Source of the DNA: Geomonas ferrireducens
GTDB lineage: Bacteria; Desulfobacterota; Desulfuromonadia; Geobacterales; Geobacteraceae
Reading direction: 5' to 3'
Assembly: GCF_004917065.1 (NCBI RefSeq)
Contig: NZ_SSYA01000002.1
Span: forward strand, 1,093,897-1,157,896
DNA length: 64,000 nt
Shown: in pieces, positions 1-6,842 of the stretch
Layout: every line of letters begins with the position of its first letter
How positions within the stretch are numbered: position 1 is the stretch's first letter
Notes under the pieces: model-generated
Database searches by the model: none
Seen by the model: the letters and a program-made list of their open reading frames with translations, nothing else
What the model was told of the DNA's origin: nothing
Made by a program: the position numbers and the translations under genes

Positions 1-234
1 GATCTCTGCGACGGTCAGATGCACCATCATTTGTGGCGTATCGGCCAGAGCGAAGAGCCGCGAGGATGCCTCGGCCGTTGTCTGGTCACGGGTCCTCAGG
101 GAAAGGATACAGGAGACGAGCACCTTGAAGGGATCGCGCCCCTGGGTAGCCACGATGGTCACGGCAGGACTGACCCAGGCCTTGACCGCCTCGTTCAGTA
201 TCGCTATGGCCTCGTGGATCTGCTCGTCACGCAT
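1..234 (-). CDS. nth: Endonuclease III (5' part only; gene runs off the left edge)
   Basis: The first 78 residues of an endonuclease III-type DNA glycosylase/AP lyase, which removes oxidised pyrimidines in base-excision repair. The segment DPFKVLVSCILSLRTRD followed by TTAEASSRLF matches the conserved N-terminal region of Nth, where the Gln-rich/Arg helix contacts DNA. The helix-hairpin-helix, catalytic Lys/Asp and Fe-S cysteines would lie beyond base 1 and cannot be checked. The ATG at 234 follows the stop of the upstream small membrane gene by one base, so the two are probably translationally coupled. Family call is confident; completeness is unknown. Confidence 0.85.
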   Translation of the reverse strand, partial: MRDEQIHEAIAILNEAVKAWVSPAVTIVATQGRDPFKVLVSCILSLRTRDQTTAEASSRLFALADTPQMMVHLTVAEI

Positions 235-235
235 G

Positions 236-460
236 TCAGATCCTGTTGTTCACGATGCGCATCACAAGCACCCCGAGGATGGAGGCGATGAGCCCCACAC
301 AGACAAGGAGAATACCGATGCTGCGCCCCTCTCCAAGACCCATGAGATCCTTGTACTTCATGAAGGCGATAAGCCCCAGCCCGGTGAAGGTCATGAGCCC
401 GCCGATGATGAACGTCGACAGGGCAAAAAACGCCCCCGCCATACCTTTTGTCTTTGCCAC
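236..460 (-). CDS. Small two-TM membrane protein, unknown function
   Basis: A 74-residue hydrophobic protein with two predicted membrane spans (about residues 7-33 and 47-68) separated by a short polar loop rich in Gly and charged residues. I do not recognise a family. A GTG at 460 is preferred over the GTG at 466 because AGAGG lies at proper distance from it. The stop is one base before the nth start, suggesting an operon of this gene and nth. Function cannot be inferred; a membrane location is the only thing the sequence supports. Confidence 0.6.
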   Translation of the reverse strand: MAKTKGMAGAFFALSTFIIGGLMTFTGLGLIAFMKYKDLMGLGEGRSIGILLVCVGLIASILGVLVMRIVNNRI

Positions 461-548
461 GAACACCTCTGCTTTTATTGTGAAAAACGCAATGCTTCGT
501 TATACAAGATGGACCGGTCCAAGGCAACTGCTAAGTGTCCCTTAGCGG

Positions 549-576
549 TTGCACAAAAGAGAGAAACCCCTATAAT
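549..576 (+). promoter_or_regulatory. Sigma-70-like promoter for the PHP gene
   Basis: TTGCAC, a 16-base spacer and a perfect TATAAT lie 30 bases upstream of the PHP-domain gene, which has a GGGAGA ribosome site at about 596. The position and orientation fit. Seen by eye only. Confidence 0.55.
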
Positions 577-605
577 GACCTACTGATTAAATCCGGGAGA
601 CCCTC

Positions 606-1463
606 ATGAACGATCTGGTAGACCTTCACCTTCACTCAACTTACTCCGACGGCGTGCGCACCCCTGCCGAACTGGTGGCCATGGCCAAGGGACTTGGCCT
701 TAAGGCGATCGCACTCGCCGACCACGACACCGTGGAGGGCATCGACGAGGCGCTCGCCGCCGGCGCCGCCGCGGGGATAGAAGTGCTCCCCGCGCTGGAA
801 TTCTCCGTCGCCTACGGCTCCTTCAAGGACGTCCACCTTCTGGGCTACCTGCTCGACCATCGCGACCGGCAACTCCAGGAGATCCTGCAGGAGTTCAGGG
901 ACCGCAGGGAGGCGCGCGGCGACGCCATCGTCAACAGGATCAACGAGAAGCTCGCTACCGAAGGTAGAAAACCCATCTCGAGCGCCGAAGCCGCCGCTCT
1001 CGCCGGTGGCGCGCTGGGGCGCCCGCACATAGCGCAGGTGCTGATGCACAAGGGGTACGTGCGCGACATGCAGGACGCCTTCGTGCGTTATCTCCTTCCC
1101 TGCGACGTCCCGAAGCGCTACTTCCCGATGGAGGAGGCGCTCGCTACGGTCCAGCGTCTGGGCGGCATCGCCATCCTGGCGCATCCCACCACGATAACCA
1201 ACGACCGCGACACCCTCTCCCGTATCATCGACGAACTGAGCGCAATGGGGCTTTCCGGCGTGGAAGCCTTCAACAACGTCTGCAGCGAGCAGGAAAGCTG
1301 GTTTTTACGGAGTTATGCCGAGAAGAAAGGGCTGATCTGGACCGGCGGGTCCGATTACCACGGCATCGAGGAAGGGATCAGCATGGGTACCGGCCGCGGC
1401 ACGATGGCGATCCCGTACCACTGCGTCACCGAACTCAGGCGCATGAAAGAAGAAAGGGTTTAG
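606..1463 (+). CDS. PHP-domain phosphoesterase (TrpH/YciV-like)
   Basis: A 285-residue metal-dependent phosphoesterase of the PHP superfamily. The N-terminal DLHLHSTYSDG gives the H-x-H metal pair; ADHDT (about residue 38), the Glu in LPALEFS (about 64), AHP (about 194) and GSDYHG (about 250) complete the expected trinuclear metal site. Members of this single-domain group act as 3',5'-nucleoside bisphosphate phosphatases and as 5'-3' exoribonucleases (RNase AM) trimming rRNA. Which substrate applies here is inference. The ATG is preceded by GGGAGA at the right distance and by a good promoter. The gene is convergent with the CMP-kinase-like gene. Confidence 0.85.
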   Translation: MNDLVDLHLHSTYSDGVRTPAELVAMAKGLGLKAIALADHDTVEGIDEALAAGAAAGIEVLPALEFSVAYGSFKDVHLLGYLLDHRDRQLQEILQEFRDRREARGDAIVNRINEKLATEGRKPISSAEAAALAGGALGRPHIAQVLMHKGYVRDMQDAFVRYLLPCDVPKRYFPMEEALATVQRLGGIAILAHPTTITNDRDTLSRIIDELSAMGLSGVEAFNNVCSEQESWFLRSYAEKKGLIWTGGSDYHGIEEGISMGTGRGTMAIPYHCVTELRRMKEERV

Positions 1464-1472
1464 GGAAAAAGA

Positions 1473-1544
1473 AAGGGCCTGGCAGCTAGGGGGTGGAGCT
1501 GAAAACCTGTCGGTTTTTCCGCCACCCCGTGCCGCCCGGCCCTT
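1473..1544. terminator. Bulged bidirectional hairpin between convergent genes
   Basis: AAGGGCC at 1473 pairs with GGCCCTT at 1538-1544, and an inner GGGGTGG pairs with CCACCCC, with A- and T-rich flanks. It sits between the convergent PHP and CMP-kinase-like genes, as expected of a shared terminator. Confidence 0.5.
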
Positions 1545-1584
1545 GCCGTTCGTATATGTCCGGTTGGTGCGCTTAGTCCTGCCT

Positions 1585-2406
1585 CTAGTCTTTCATCGGC
1601 TTGTAGCTCAGCACATCGAGCTCACTCTCCACGTCAACCACACCCTTCACCGACATGGCCAGCTTGACGGCCTCCTCGATCTCCTCCTCCGCCTGCACGT
1701 GGCCGGCGATGGTGACCACACCGTCCTCGCAGCTGATGCAGAACTTCAGGGCGCGGGCAAGCGACGATTTCAGCAGCTCCGCCTCCACCTTCTTGGCCAA
1801 GATGAGATCATCGAGGAGCGCCATCGACTCCTCCTCCCCTTCCTTGAGACGCGCGTCCTTGGAAGCGGCGATGACTGACTCGATCATGGCGTGCGGGCTG
1901 CAGACCTTAGTGTTGAAAAGAAGGTCGTAAGCCAGCGGGTCGTTCCAGTCGCGGTCGAAATAGAAGTGGATGAAACCGCCGAGCTGGTGATCACTTCTGC
2001 GGATCAACTCACGGGCCAGGTCCGGATCGATCCACTCCCTTTCCGCGAATTTCTCCACCCGGTCTTCAAACGGCGCGACGAAACGTACCTTGAGCACGTT
2101 GGTGAGTCCCTTGATGAGGTCCTGAGCGCCCCTGCCGTAAAGGATGACGTTCCCCTTCTTGGCGCAGTCCAAAAGGATCAGCTCCATGGTGGCAAGGTGG
2201 GCTGCCTGCAGGCGGTCTTCCGCGGTACGGTATGACGGGGGCTTCTCGTCCACCCGTTCCAGGATTTCCGGGGTCAGCCCATAGGAAGGAGCGAGCTCTT
2301 CGATCTTCACCCGGTCAACGAGGGTGTACTTGAGCTTTTTCGCAAGTTCCTTCGCGATGGCGTAGGCGCCGGTACCCATCTCCCTGGATATTGTGATGAT
2401 TGCCAT
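1585..2406 (-). CDS. Cytidylate kinase-like protein with C-terminal BON domain
   Basis: A 273-residue protein. The N-terminus MAIITISREMGTGAYAIA has the modified P-loop of the cytidylate kinase-like family, in which a nucleoside monophosphate kinase fold is used in poorly known roles; the central part continues that fold. About residues 205-265 (VVTIAGHVQ, then VKGVVDVES) form a BON-like domain, usually a phospholipid- or macromolecule-binding module. The start at 2406 is chosen because AGGAGG precedes it by five bases; an upstream in-frame start lacks such a site. The kinase-BON combination makes true CMP kinase activity doubtful. Confidence 0.7.
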   Translation of the reverse strand: MAIITISREMGTGAYAIAKELAKKLKYTLVDRVKIEELAPSYGLTPEILERVDEKPPSYRTAEDRLQAAHLATMELILLDCAKKGNVILYGRGAQDLIKGLTNVLKVRFVAPFEDRVEKFAEREWIDPDLARELIRRSDHQLGGFIHFYFDRDWNDPLAYDLLFNTKVCSPHAMIESVIAASKDARLKEGEEESMALLDDLILAKKVEAELLKSSLARALKFCISCEDGVVTIAGHVQAEEEIEEAVKLAMSVKGVVDVESELDVLSYKPMKD

Positions 2407-2534
2407 GCATGCCTCCTTTGCTAATGAAAAACGCACGAATCATAGCATGTAAAGTCGTCCGTATACAAGGAGTTTTGCTGCTTTCGGGGAACCGGGCTCA
2501 GGTGTGGCGGAGGCAAACGCAGGAGTTGAGGCAT

Positions 2535-2563
2535 AAAAAAGGCGGGGGAGCATCTCCCCCGCC
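2535..2563 (-). terminator. Rho-independent terminator of rubrerythrin gene
   Basis: GGCGGGGGAG and CTCCCCCGCC form a perfect 10-bp stem with a 3-base loop, followed on the minus strand by six T. It lies just after the rubrerythrin stop. Confidence 0.9.
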
Positions 2564-2571
2564 TCCGTAGC

Positions 2572-3108
2572 CTAGTAGTTTTCGGCGAGACGCTCGAAGT
2601 GCGCCTTCGGGTGGTGGCAGACCGGACAGATGTCCGGGGCGTCGGTCCCCTCGTGGATATGGCCGCAGTTACGGCATTTCCAGCTGGTCGGGGCCTCTTC
2701 CTTGAAGACGGTCCCCTCTTCAACCGCGGCAAGCAGCGCCTTGTAACGCTCCTGGTGTGCCTTTTCAATGGCTGCGATGCCGTCGAACATGGTCGCCAGC
2801 GCGGTGAACCCCTCCTCGCGCGCCTCCTTGGCCATACGGGGATACATGTCGACCCACTCGGCGTACTCGCCCGCCGCCGCTGCCTTCAGGTTGGTCACGG
2901 TGTCGCCAAGGCCGCTCAAAGCCTTGAAGTGGAGTTTCGCGTGCTCCTTCTCGTTCTCAGCCGTTTCGAGAAACAGTGCCGCGATCTGCTCGTACCCTTC
3001 CTTCTTGGCCACTGCCGCGTAGTAGGTGTACTTGTTGCGCGCCATCGACTCGCCGGCGAATGCTTCCATCAGGTTCTTCTCGGTCTTGCTTCCTTTCAGT
3101 TCCGCCAT
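2572..3108 (-). CDS. rbr: Rubrerythrin
   Basis: A 178-residue rubrerythrin, a non-haem diiron peroxidase that reduces hydrogen peroxide in the cytoplasm of anaerobes. The ferritin-like four-helix part has two E-x-x-H motifs (ENEKEH and EKAHQE regions) and the FAGESMARNKY helix typical of the family. The C-terminal rubredoxin domain carries Cys145-x2-Cys148 and Cys161-x2-Cys164 for one Fe(SCys)4 centre. The start at 3108 has AAAGGAG upstream; longer in-frame starts do not. A strong terminator follows, so it is probably transcribed alone or as the last gene after the MgtC-like gene. Confidence 0.95.
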   Translation of the reverse strand: MAELKGSKTEKNLMEAFAGESMARNKYTYYAAVAKKEGYEQIAALFLETAENEKEHAKLHFKALSGLGDTVTNLKAAAAGEYAEWVDMYPRMAKEAREEGFTALATMFDGIAAIEKAHQERYKALLAAVEEGTVFKEEAPTSWKCRNCGHIHEGTDAPDICPVCHHPKAHFERLAENY

Positions 3109-3154
3109 GCTCTGTTCTCCTTTCGTTGTTGTTTCAGAAACGTTGCCCATCCGG

Positions 3155-3838
3155 TCAGTCGACGCTGACCCTCTTGACCCCGTCGATAGCACTTAAGCGG
3201 GAAAGGAGTTCGACGGACGCACCCTTTCTCGCCTGCTTTACCTGCAGTTCTATTGATATGACCCCCTTTTCGAGGTCTTTTTGCAACTTTGCGTCCACGT
3301 TGTCCATGCCGGTATCGCTCAAGATGTCGTAGACGCGGGCGAGGAAGTCTCCCTTGTCCTCCCCCCACACCTTCACCAGCACGTAGGTGTCGCGGGTGAG
3401 TCTCCTCTCCACCTCCTTCAAGAGCAGGAGATTGACGAGCGCCACGAGAGTGACCGAGATGGCAAGCCAGAATAAACCGATGCCGCAGGCGATACCGAGC
3501 GCTGCGGCGACCCATAGACAGGCCGCGGTGGTGAGCCCGCGAATCGAGGCGCGCTCGCGGATGATCGCGCCCGCGCCCAGAAAGCCGATGCCGGTCACCA
3601 CCTGCGCCGCGATGCGCCCGGGATCGACACCGACCGGTCCGTTACCGCTGAAATTTCCAAAGACGCGGTACATTTCGACCGAGGTGATGGTGAAGAGGCA
3701 TGCCCCAAGCGAGACGAGCAGGTGGGTGCGGAAACCGGCCGGGCGGCCGTGTATCTCGCGCTCCAGGCCGATCAGCCCACCAAGGAATGAAGCGAGCAGC
3801 AGGCGGCTCAGCAGATGGATGCTCAGTTCAGGTCCCAA
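3155..3838 (-). CDS. MgtC/SapB family membrane protein
   Basis: A 227-residue inner-membrane protein of the MgtC/SapB family. The N-terminal region with GGLIGLEREIHGRPAGFRTH and VTGIGFLGAGAII is the family signature; four to five membrane helices occupy about residues 8-145. The C-terminal 75 residues (TYVLVKVWGEDKGDFLARV onward) look like the soluble ACT-like domain. MgtC relatives modulate F-type ATPase or Mg2+ homeostasis in other bacteria, but many of these homologues have no assigned role. It lies 46 bases upstream of the rubrerythrin start on the same strand. Confidence 0.85.
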   Translation of the reverse strand: MGPELSIHLLSRLLLASFLGGLIGLEREIHGRPAGFRTHLLVSLGACLFTITSVEMYRVFGNFSGNGPVGVDPGRIAAQVVTGIGFLGAGAIIRERASIRGLTTAACLWVAAALGIACGIGLFWLAISVTLVALVNLLLLKEVERRLTRDTYVLVKVWGEDKGDFLARVYDILSDTGMDNVDAKLQKDLEKGVISIELQVKQARKGASVELLSRLSAIDGVKRVSVD

Positions 3839-3841
3839 GCG

Positions 3842-4738
3842 CTACTCCTCGGAGAGTCCAAGCGAAAGGGTCAGCACGACGGTTTTCTCGCGCGACCCGC
3901 TGCGGATGGTGAGCGGCACGCGGATCTGGTCACCTTCGGCAACGAGCGGGGTCGCCGCGATCTCCAGGGAAAGCGGCGCATCGTCCGCCGTTTCTGCAAG
4001 CTCCAAGACAGCCTCCGGCGCTTCGGCCGGTGCTGCGGCGGGAGGGGGTACCTCGGCGAAAGGCTCTACCGACGCCTGTGCCGAAGCCGCGGCGGGAGCC
4101 GCTGTACCTTCCACCATGTGCTGCAGGGTTTCGCCGCTTGCGATCCCATCGGCGCCCTTGGCACGCAGGCCAGTCAGGATGCTCTTCACCAGGGCCATCA
4201 CCCCTTGCAGCACTCCCTGCCCGCTGTGGCCGGAGGTGCTGAAGGTAAGCAGCCGGGAAGGGTTCAACTGGCGCTCCAGTTCGGCAACGGGGAGAGCATC
4301 GGACAGATCGTTCTTGTTGAGATGCAAAACGGCCGGAACGGTGGTCAACCCCTGTCCGTACCCCTTCAGGTAGGAAGCAAGTTCGTCCATGGCGGCCCGG
4401 TTCTCATCGAGACGCTGCGGCGAGGAGTCGGCCACGACGACGATGCCATCCGCCCCCTTAAGCACCATCTTCCATGCGGCCGGATCCACAACCGGTCCGG
4501 AGACGGTGTACAGGTGAAAACGGACGCGGAAGCCATCCACGTTGCCGTCGCCGGGCGGGGTGAAGTCGAAGAACAGCATGCGCGCGCCTTGCACGCTCAT
4601 AACCTTCATCGCGCCGCGGAATTCCGGTTTCAGTTTGTTGAAGATGTGCCTGAGGCTGGTTCCCTTCCCTGCCTGGCCGGGGCCGAAAAAGACTATCTTG
4701 GCGTTTATTTCGCGTTTTGCCTGGTTCACCAGAGCCAT
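3842..4738 (-). CDS. MglA-like Ras-type GTPase with unusual P-loop and C-terminal extension
   Basis: A 298-residue protein. Residues about 9-195 resemble the MglA small GTPases that set cell polarity in Myxococcus: KIVFFGPGQAGKGTSL is the P-loop, LFFDFTP the Walker B/switch II region, and LNKND the guanine-specificity motif. The P-loop reads GK followed by Gly, then Thr, where the usual residue after GK is Ser/Thr, so Mg2+ binding may be altered. The last 100 residues are Ala/Pro/Glu-rich then end in a beta-rich segment. Start at 4738 chosen for its AGGGGGGA ribosome site. It lies three bases from the MgtC-like gene and just after the HEAT-like gene. Confidence 0.75.
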   Translation of the reverse strand: MALVNQAKREINAKIVFFGPGQAGKGTSLRHIFNKLKPEFRGAMKVMSVQGARMLFFDFTPPGDGNVDGFRVRFHLYTVSGPVVDPAAWKMVLKGADGIVVVADSSPQRLDENRAAMDELASYLKGYGQGLTTVPAVLHLNKNDLSDALPVAELERQLNPSRLLTFSTSGHSGQGVLQGVMALVKSILTGLRAKGADGIASGETLQHMVEGTAAPAAASAQASVEPFAEVPPPAAAPAEAPEAVLELAETADDAPLSLEIAATPLVAEGDQIRVPLTIRSGSREKTVVLTLSLGLSEE

Positions 4739-4755
4739 TCGAAGTCCCCCCTGAA

Positions 4756-5646
4756 CTACCTTTTTTCTTTCTTCTGGATCAAGATCTTGCGGGCCTGCGT
4801 CGCTAGCACCGTGTTGATGTTCTTGCTTTTGGCAAGGGAGGCAAGGTCCTTTTCCCCCAGGGTTCCCAAAAAGCGCAGGGCGCTGGGAAGCGGCGTCTTG
4901 TGGTTTTCCACGAGCGCCTTCCTGATCTGCGCGTTCTTCACCCACTCCTTGTTGGCGCAGATCACCCGCAGGATCTCATCGTTTTGCACCGTCGACTTCG
5001 CGATGGCGAGCACCTCAGCCTCGGTCATACGCGGGTTCTTGATGGCCGCGCCCGAGACGAGCTTGTTGTTGTCCTTGATCAGGATGTTGCGCCACTCCTT
5101 GTCACCGGTCATGGCCATCTTGATCTTTTCGCTTACCCCCAGTTCCTGCGCTATCTGGAACTTCGACTGGAAGCGCTCTTCGTCGATTTCCTCGTCATCG
5201 GCGCAGGATTCCTCGGCGGCGGGATCGTGCCGCCGTTGCGGCTCCTGACCGTCCGCGGCGGCGGATGCGGGGACTCCGGGAACGATCCCCTGTGCGGCAA
5301 GCCACGCCGCCGCCTTCTCGGAGAGGTTCGGGTGTCCGATAAAAACGATCCCGAGCTCCGGGCGTTTGCCGTGCAGTTGCACCAGTGCGTCCAGCACAAC
5401 CGGTGGCAGCGCCGGATCAGCCAGTATCCCGACGAGAAACGGCGCATCCAGGGAGCGCAGCGTCCCGACTGCAAGGCGCTTTACCTCCTGGTCCGGATCA
5501 TGGCAGAGGTAGTACAAAAGCAGCACGAGGTCGGACGGCGGCAGCGGCACCTTGCCGGAGGCGGCGAGAATCCGGCTCTCTCTGGGTTTGTCTGCGCCTG
5601 CGTAAGGAGCGGCCGCCGCTGAGATCCTCAGGGTAACTTTCGACAC
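4756..5646 (-). CDS. HEAT-repeat-like protein, unknown function
   Basis: A 296-residue soluble protein made mostly of short paired helices, for example DLVLLLYYLCHDPDQEVKRLAV and repeats such as NDEILRVICANKEW, with an acidic, low-complexity hinge at about residues 125-160. I read it as an alpha-solenoid (HEAT/DUF2336-like) adaptor. It starts seven bases from the SPOR gene stop and ends 17 bases before the MglA-like gene, so the three are likely one operon. A partner role for the GTPase is inference from this linkage only. Confidence 0.55.
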   Translation of the reverse strand: MSKVTLRISAAAAPYAGADKPRESRILAASGKVPLPPSDLVLLLYYLCHDPDQEVKRLAVGTLRSLDAPFLVGILADPALPPVVLDALVQLHGKRPELGIVFIGHPNLSEKAAAWLAAQGIVPGVPASAAADGQEPQRRHDPAAEESCADDEEIDEERFQSKFQIAQELGVSEKIKMAMTGDKEWRNILIKDNNKLVSGAAIKNPRMTEAEVLAIAKSTVQNDEILRVICANKEWVKNAQIRKALVENHKTPLPSALRFLGTLGEKDLASLAKSKNINTVLATQARKILIQKKEKR

Positions 5647-5652
5647 GGAATT

Positions 5653-6765
5653 TTATTTCCCCGCTTTGACGACCTTAGCCGTGAGTCCGCTCTTCTTAAG
5701 GCCTGCCGCCGCCCTCTCGGCGCTCGTCGGATCGGGGAAGCTGCCGGCGCGGACCTTGACCACGGTAACCGGGATGTTGGCCTTCTTCAGCACCAAGCGA
5801 ACCCCTTTGTCATAGAGACGGTCCTGCTCTAAGGCGGCCTTCCCTTCCCTCATGAAGGAACCGGCATAGACGGCATACCGGCCGTTCTCCTTGAGCATGA
5901 AGGCGTTCGGGGCTACGCCCTTCAGGCGCCCCAGTTCCTCGGCGGCCTCGTCGTGGTTGCCGAAGTCAGCGAGGAAGAGGCGGTGCATCGGCTCGCCCTT
6001 GTGCGATTTGATGGTGACCACGCGGGTGAGACCCGCCTTCTTCAGTTTGTTCGTCACCGACGGGATCTCGCTCTCGGCGAGGTCGTTGTCCAGCTCCAGG
6101 GCAAATCCCCCCTTTGCCGAGGCTACGGTGGGCTTGACAGCTTTGGCCTTTGCCGCTGTCTTCGCGGCGGGTTTCGCCTCTTTGGCCGCTGCAGCCTTTG
6201 GCTCTTTGGCAGCGGCAGGCTTTGTCTCCTTGGCAGGAGCGGCTTTTGCCTGCTTGGCGGGAGCGGCGGGCTTAGCTTCCTTAGCCGGAGCGGCCTTCGC
6301 TTCCTTGGCCGGAGCCGGCTTCGCTTCCTTAGCAGCAGCAGGTTTCGGCTCTTTAGCAGGAGCCGGTTTGGCAGGAGCGGCCGGAGCAGCAGGCTTAGCA
6401 GCCGCCTCCGGTTTTGCCGCAGGAGCGGCAGGCTTAGCAGCCGCCTCCGGTTTAGCCGGAGCAGCAGCCGGTGCGGCGGCAGGCTTTCCAGCCTCCGCGG
6501 GCTTGCCTGCCGGAGCCTCGGCGGGCTTGTCCGCCGTAGCATTTGCGGAGGTGGATCGCGGCGGCAGCGGTTTTTTGACCACGGCAGGAGCAGGCGGCGG
6601 TGTCGGGGCGGAAGCCTCTTCCCCGCGCGGCTTGATCAGACCGGTAAAGAAGTACAGGTACGCAAAAAGGATGATGAGGAGCAGAAGCAGCAAAAGGAGC
6701 CTCTGTTGCGAGCTCTTCTTCTGTGCTACGTTTTCATCTTCTTCCGGAAAAAATTCTTTCGCCAT
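5653..6765 (-). CDS. SPOR-domain membrane protein with long Ala/Pro/Lys linker
   Basis: A 370-residue bitopic protein: short cytoplasmic N-terminus, one membrane span (about residues 22-43, a run of Leu/Ile), a 160-residue linker built from degenerate PAKEAKPA-type repeats, and a C-terminal region (about 215-370) with SPOR-like segments (YAVYAGSF, VRAGSFPD). SPOR domains bind glycan strands lacking stem peptides at the septum, so a role in cell division or envelope positioning is likely. The start at 6765 is preferred because GGGAGG is eight bases upstream, whereas the ATG at 6774 abuts it. The repetitive linker may vary in length between strains. Confidence 0.75.
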   Translation of the reverse strand: MAKEFFPEEDENVAQKKSSQQRLLLLLLLLIILFAYLYFFTGLIKPRGEEASAPTPPPAPAVVKKPLPPRSTSANATADKPAEAPAGKPAEAGKPAAAPAAAPAKPEAAAKPAAPAAKPEAAAKPAAPAAPAKPAPAKEPKPAAAKEAKPAPAKEAKAAPAKEAKPAAPAKQAKAAPAKETKPAAAKEPKAAAAKEAKPAAKTAAKAKAVKPTVASAKGGFALELDNDLAESEIPSVTNKLKKAGLTRVVTIKSHKGEPMHRLFLADFGNHDEAAEELGRLKGVAPNAFMLKENGRYAVYAGSFMREGKAALEQDRLYDKGVRLVLKKANIPVTVVKVRAGSFPDPTSAERAAAGLKKSGLTAKVVKAGK

Positions 6766-6842
6766 CTGGCCCATCCTCCCTATTGCATCGAAAAATTACC
6801 TGCCCGGTCTCCTCAATCGAAGAGACCGGGCAGTACGTTCAG

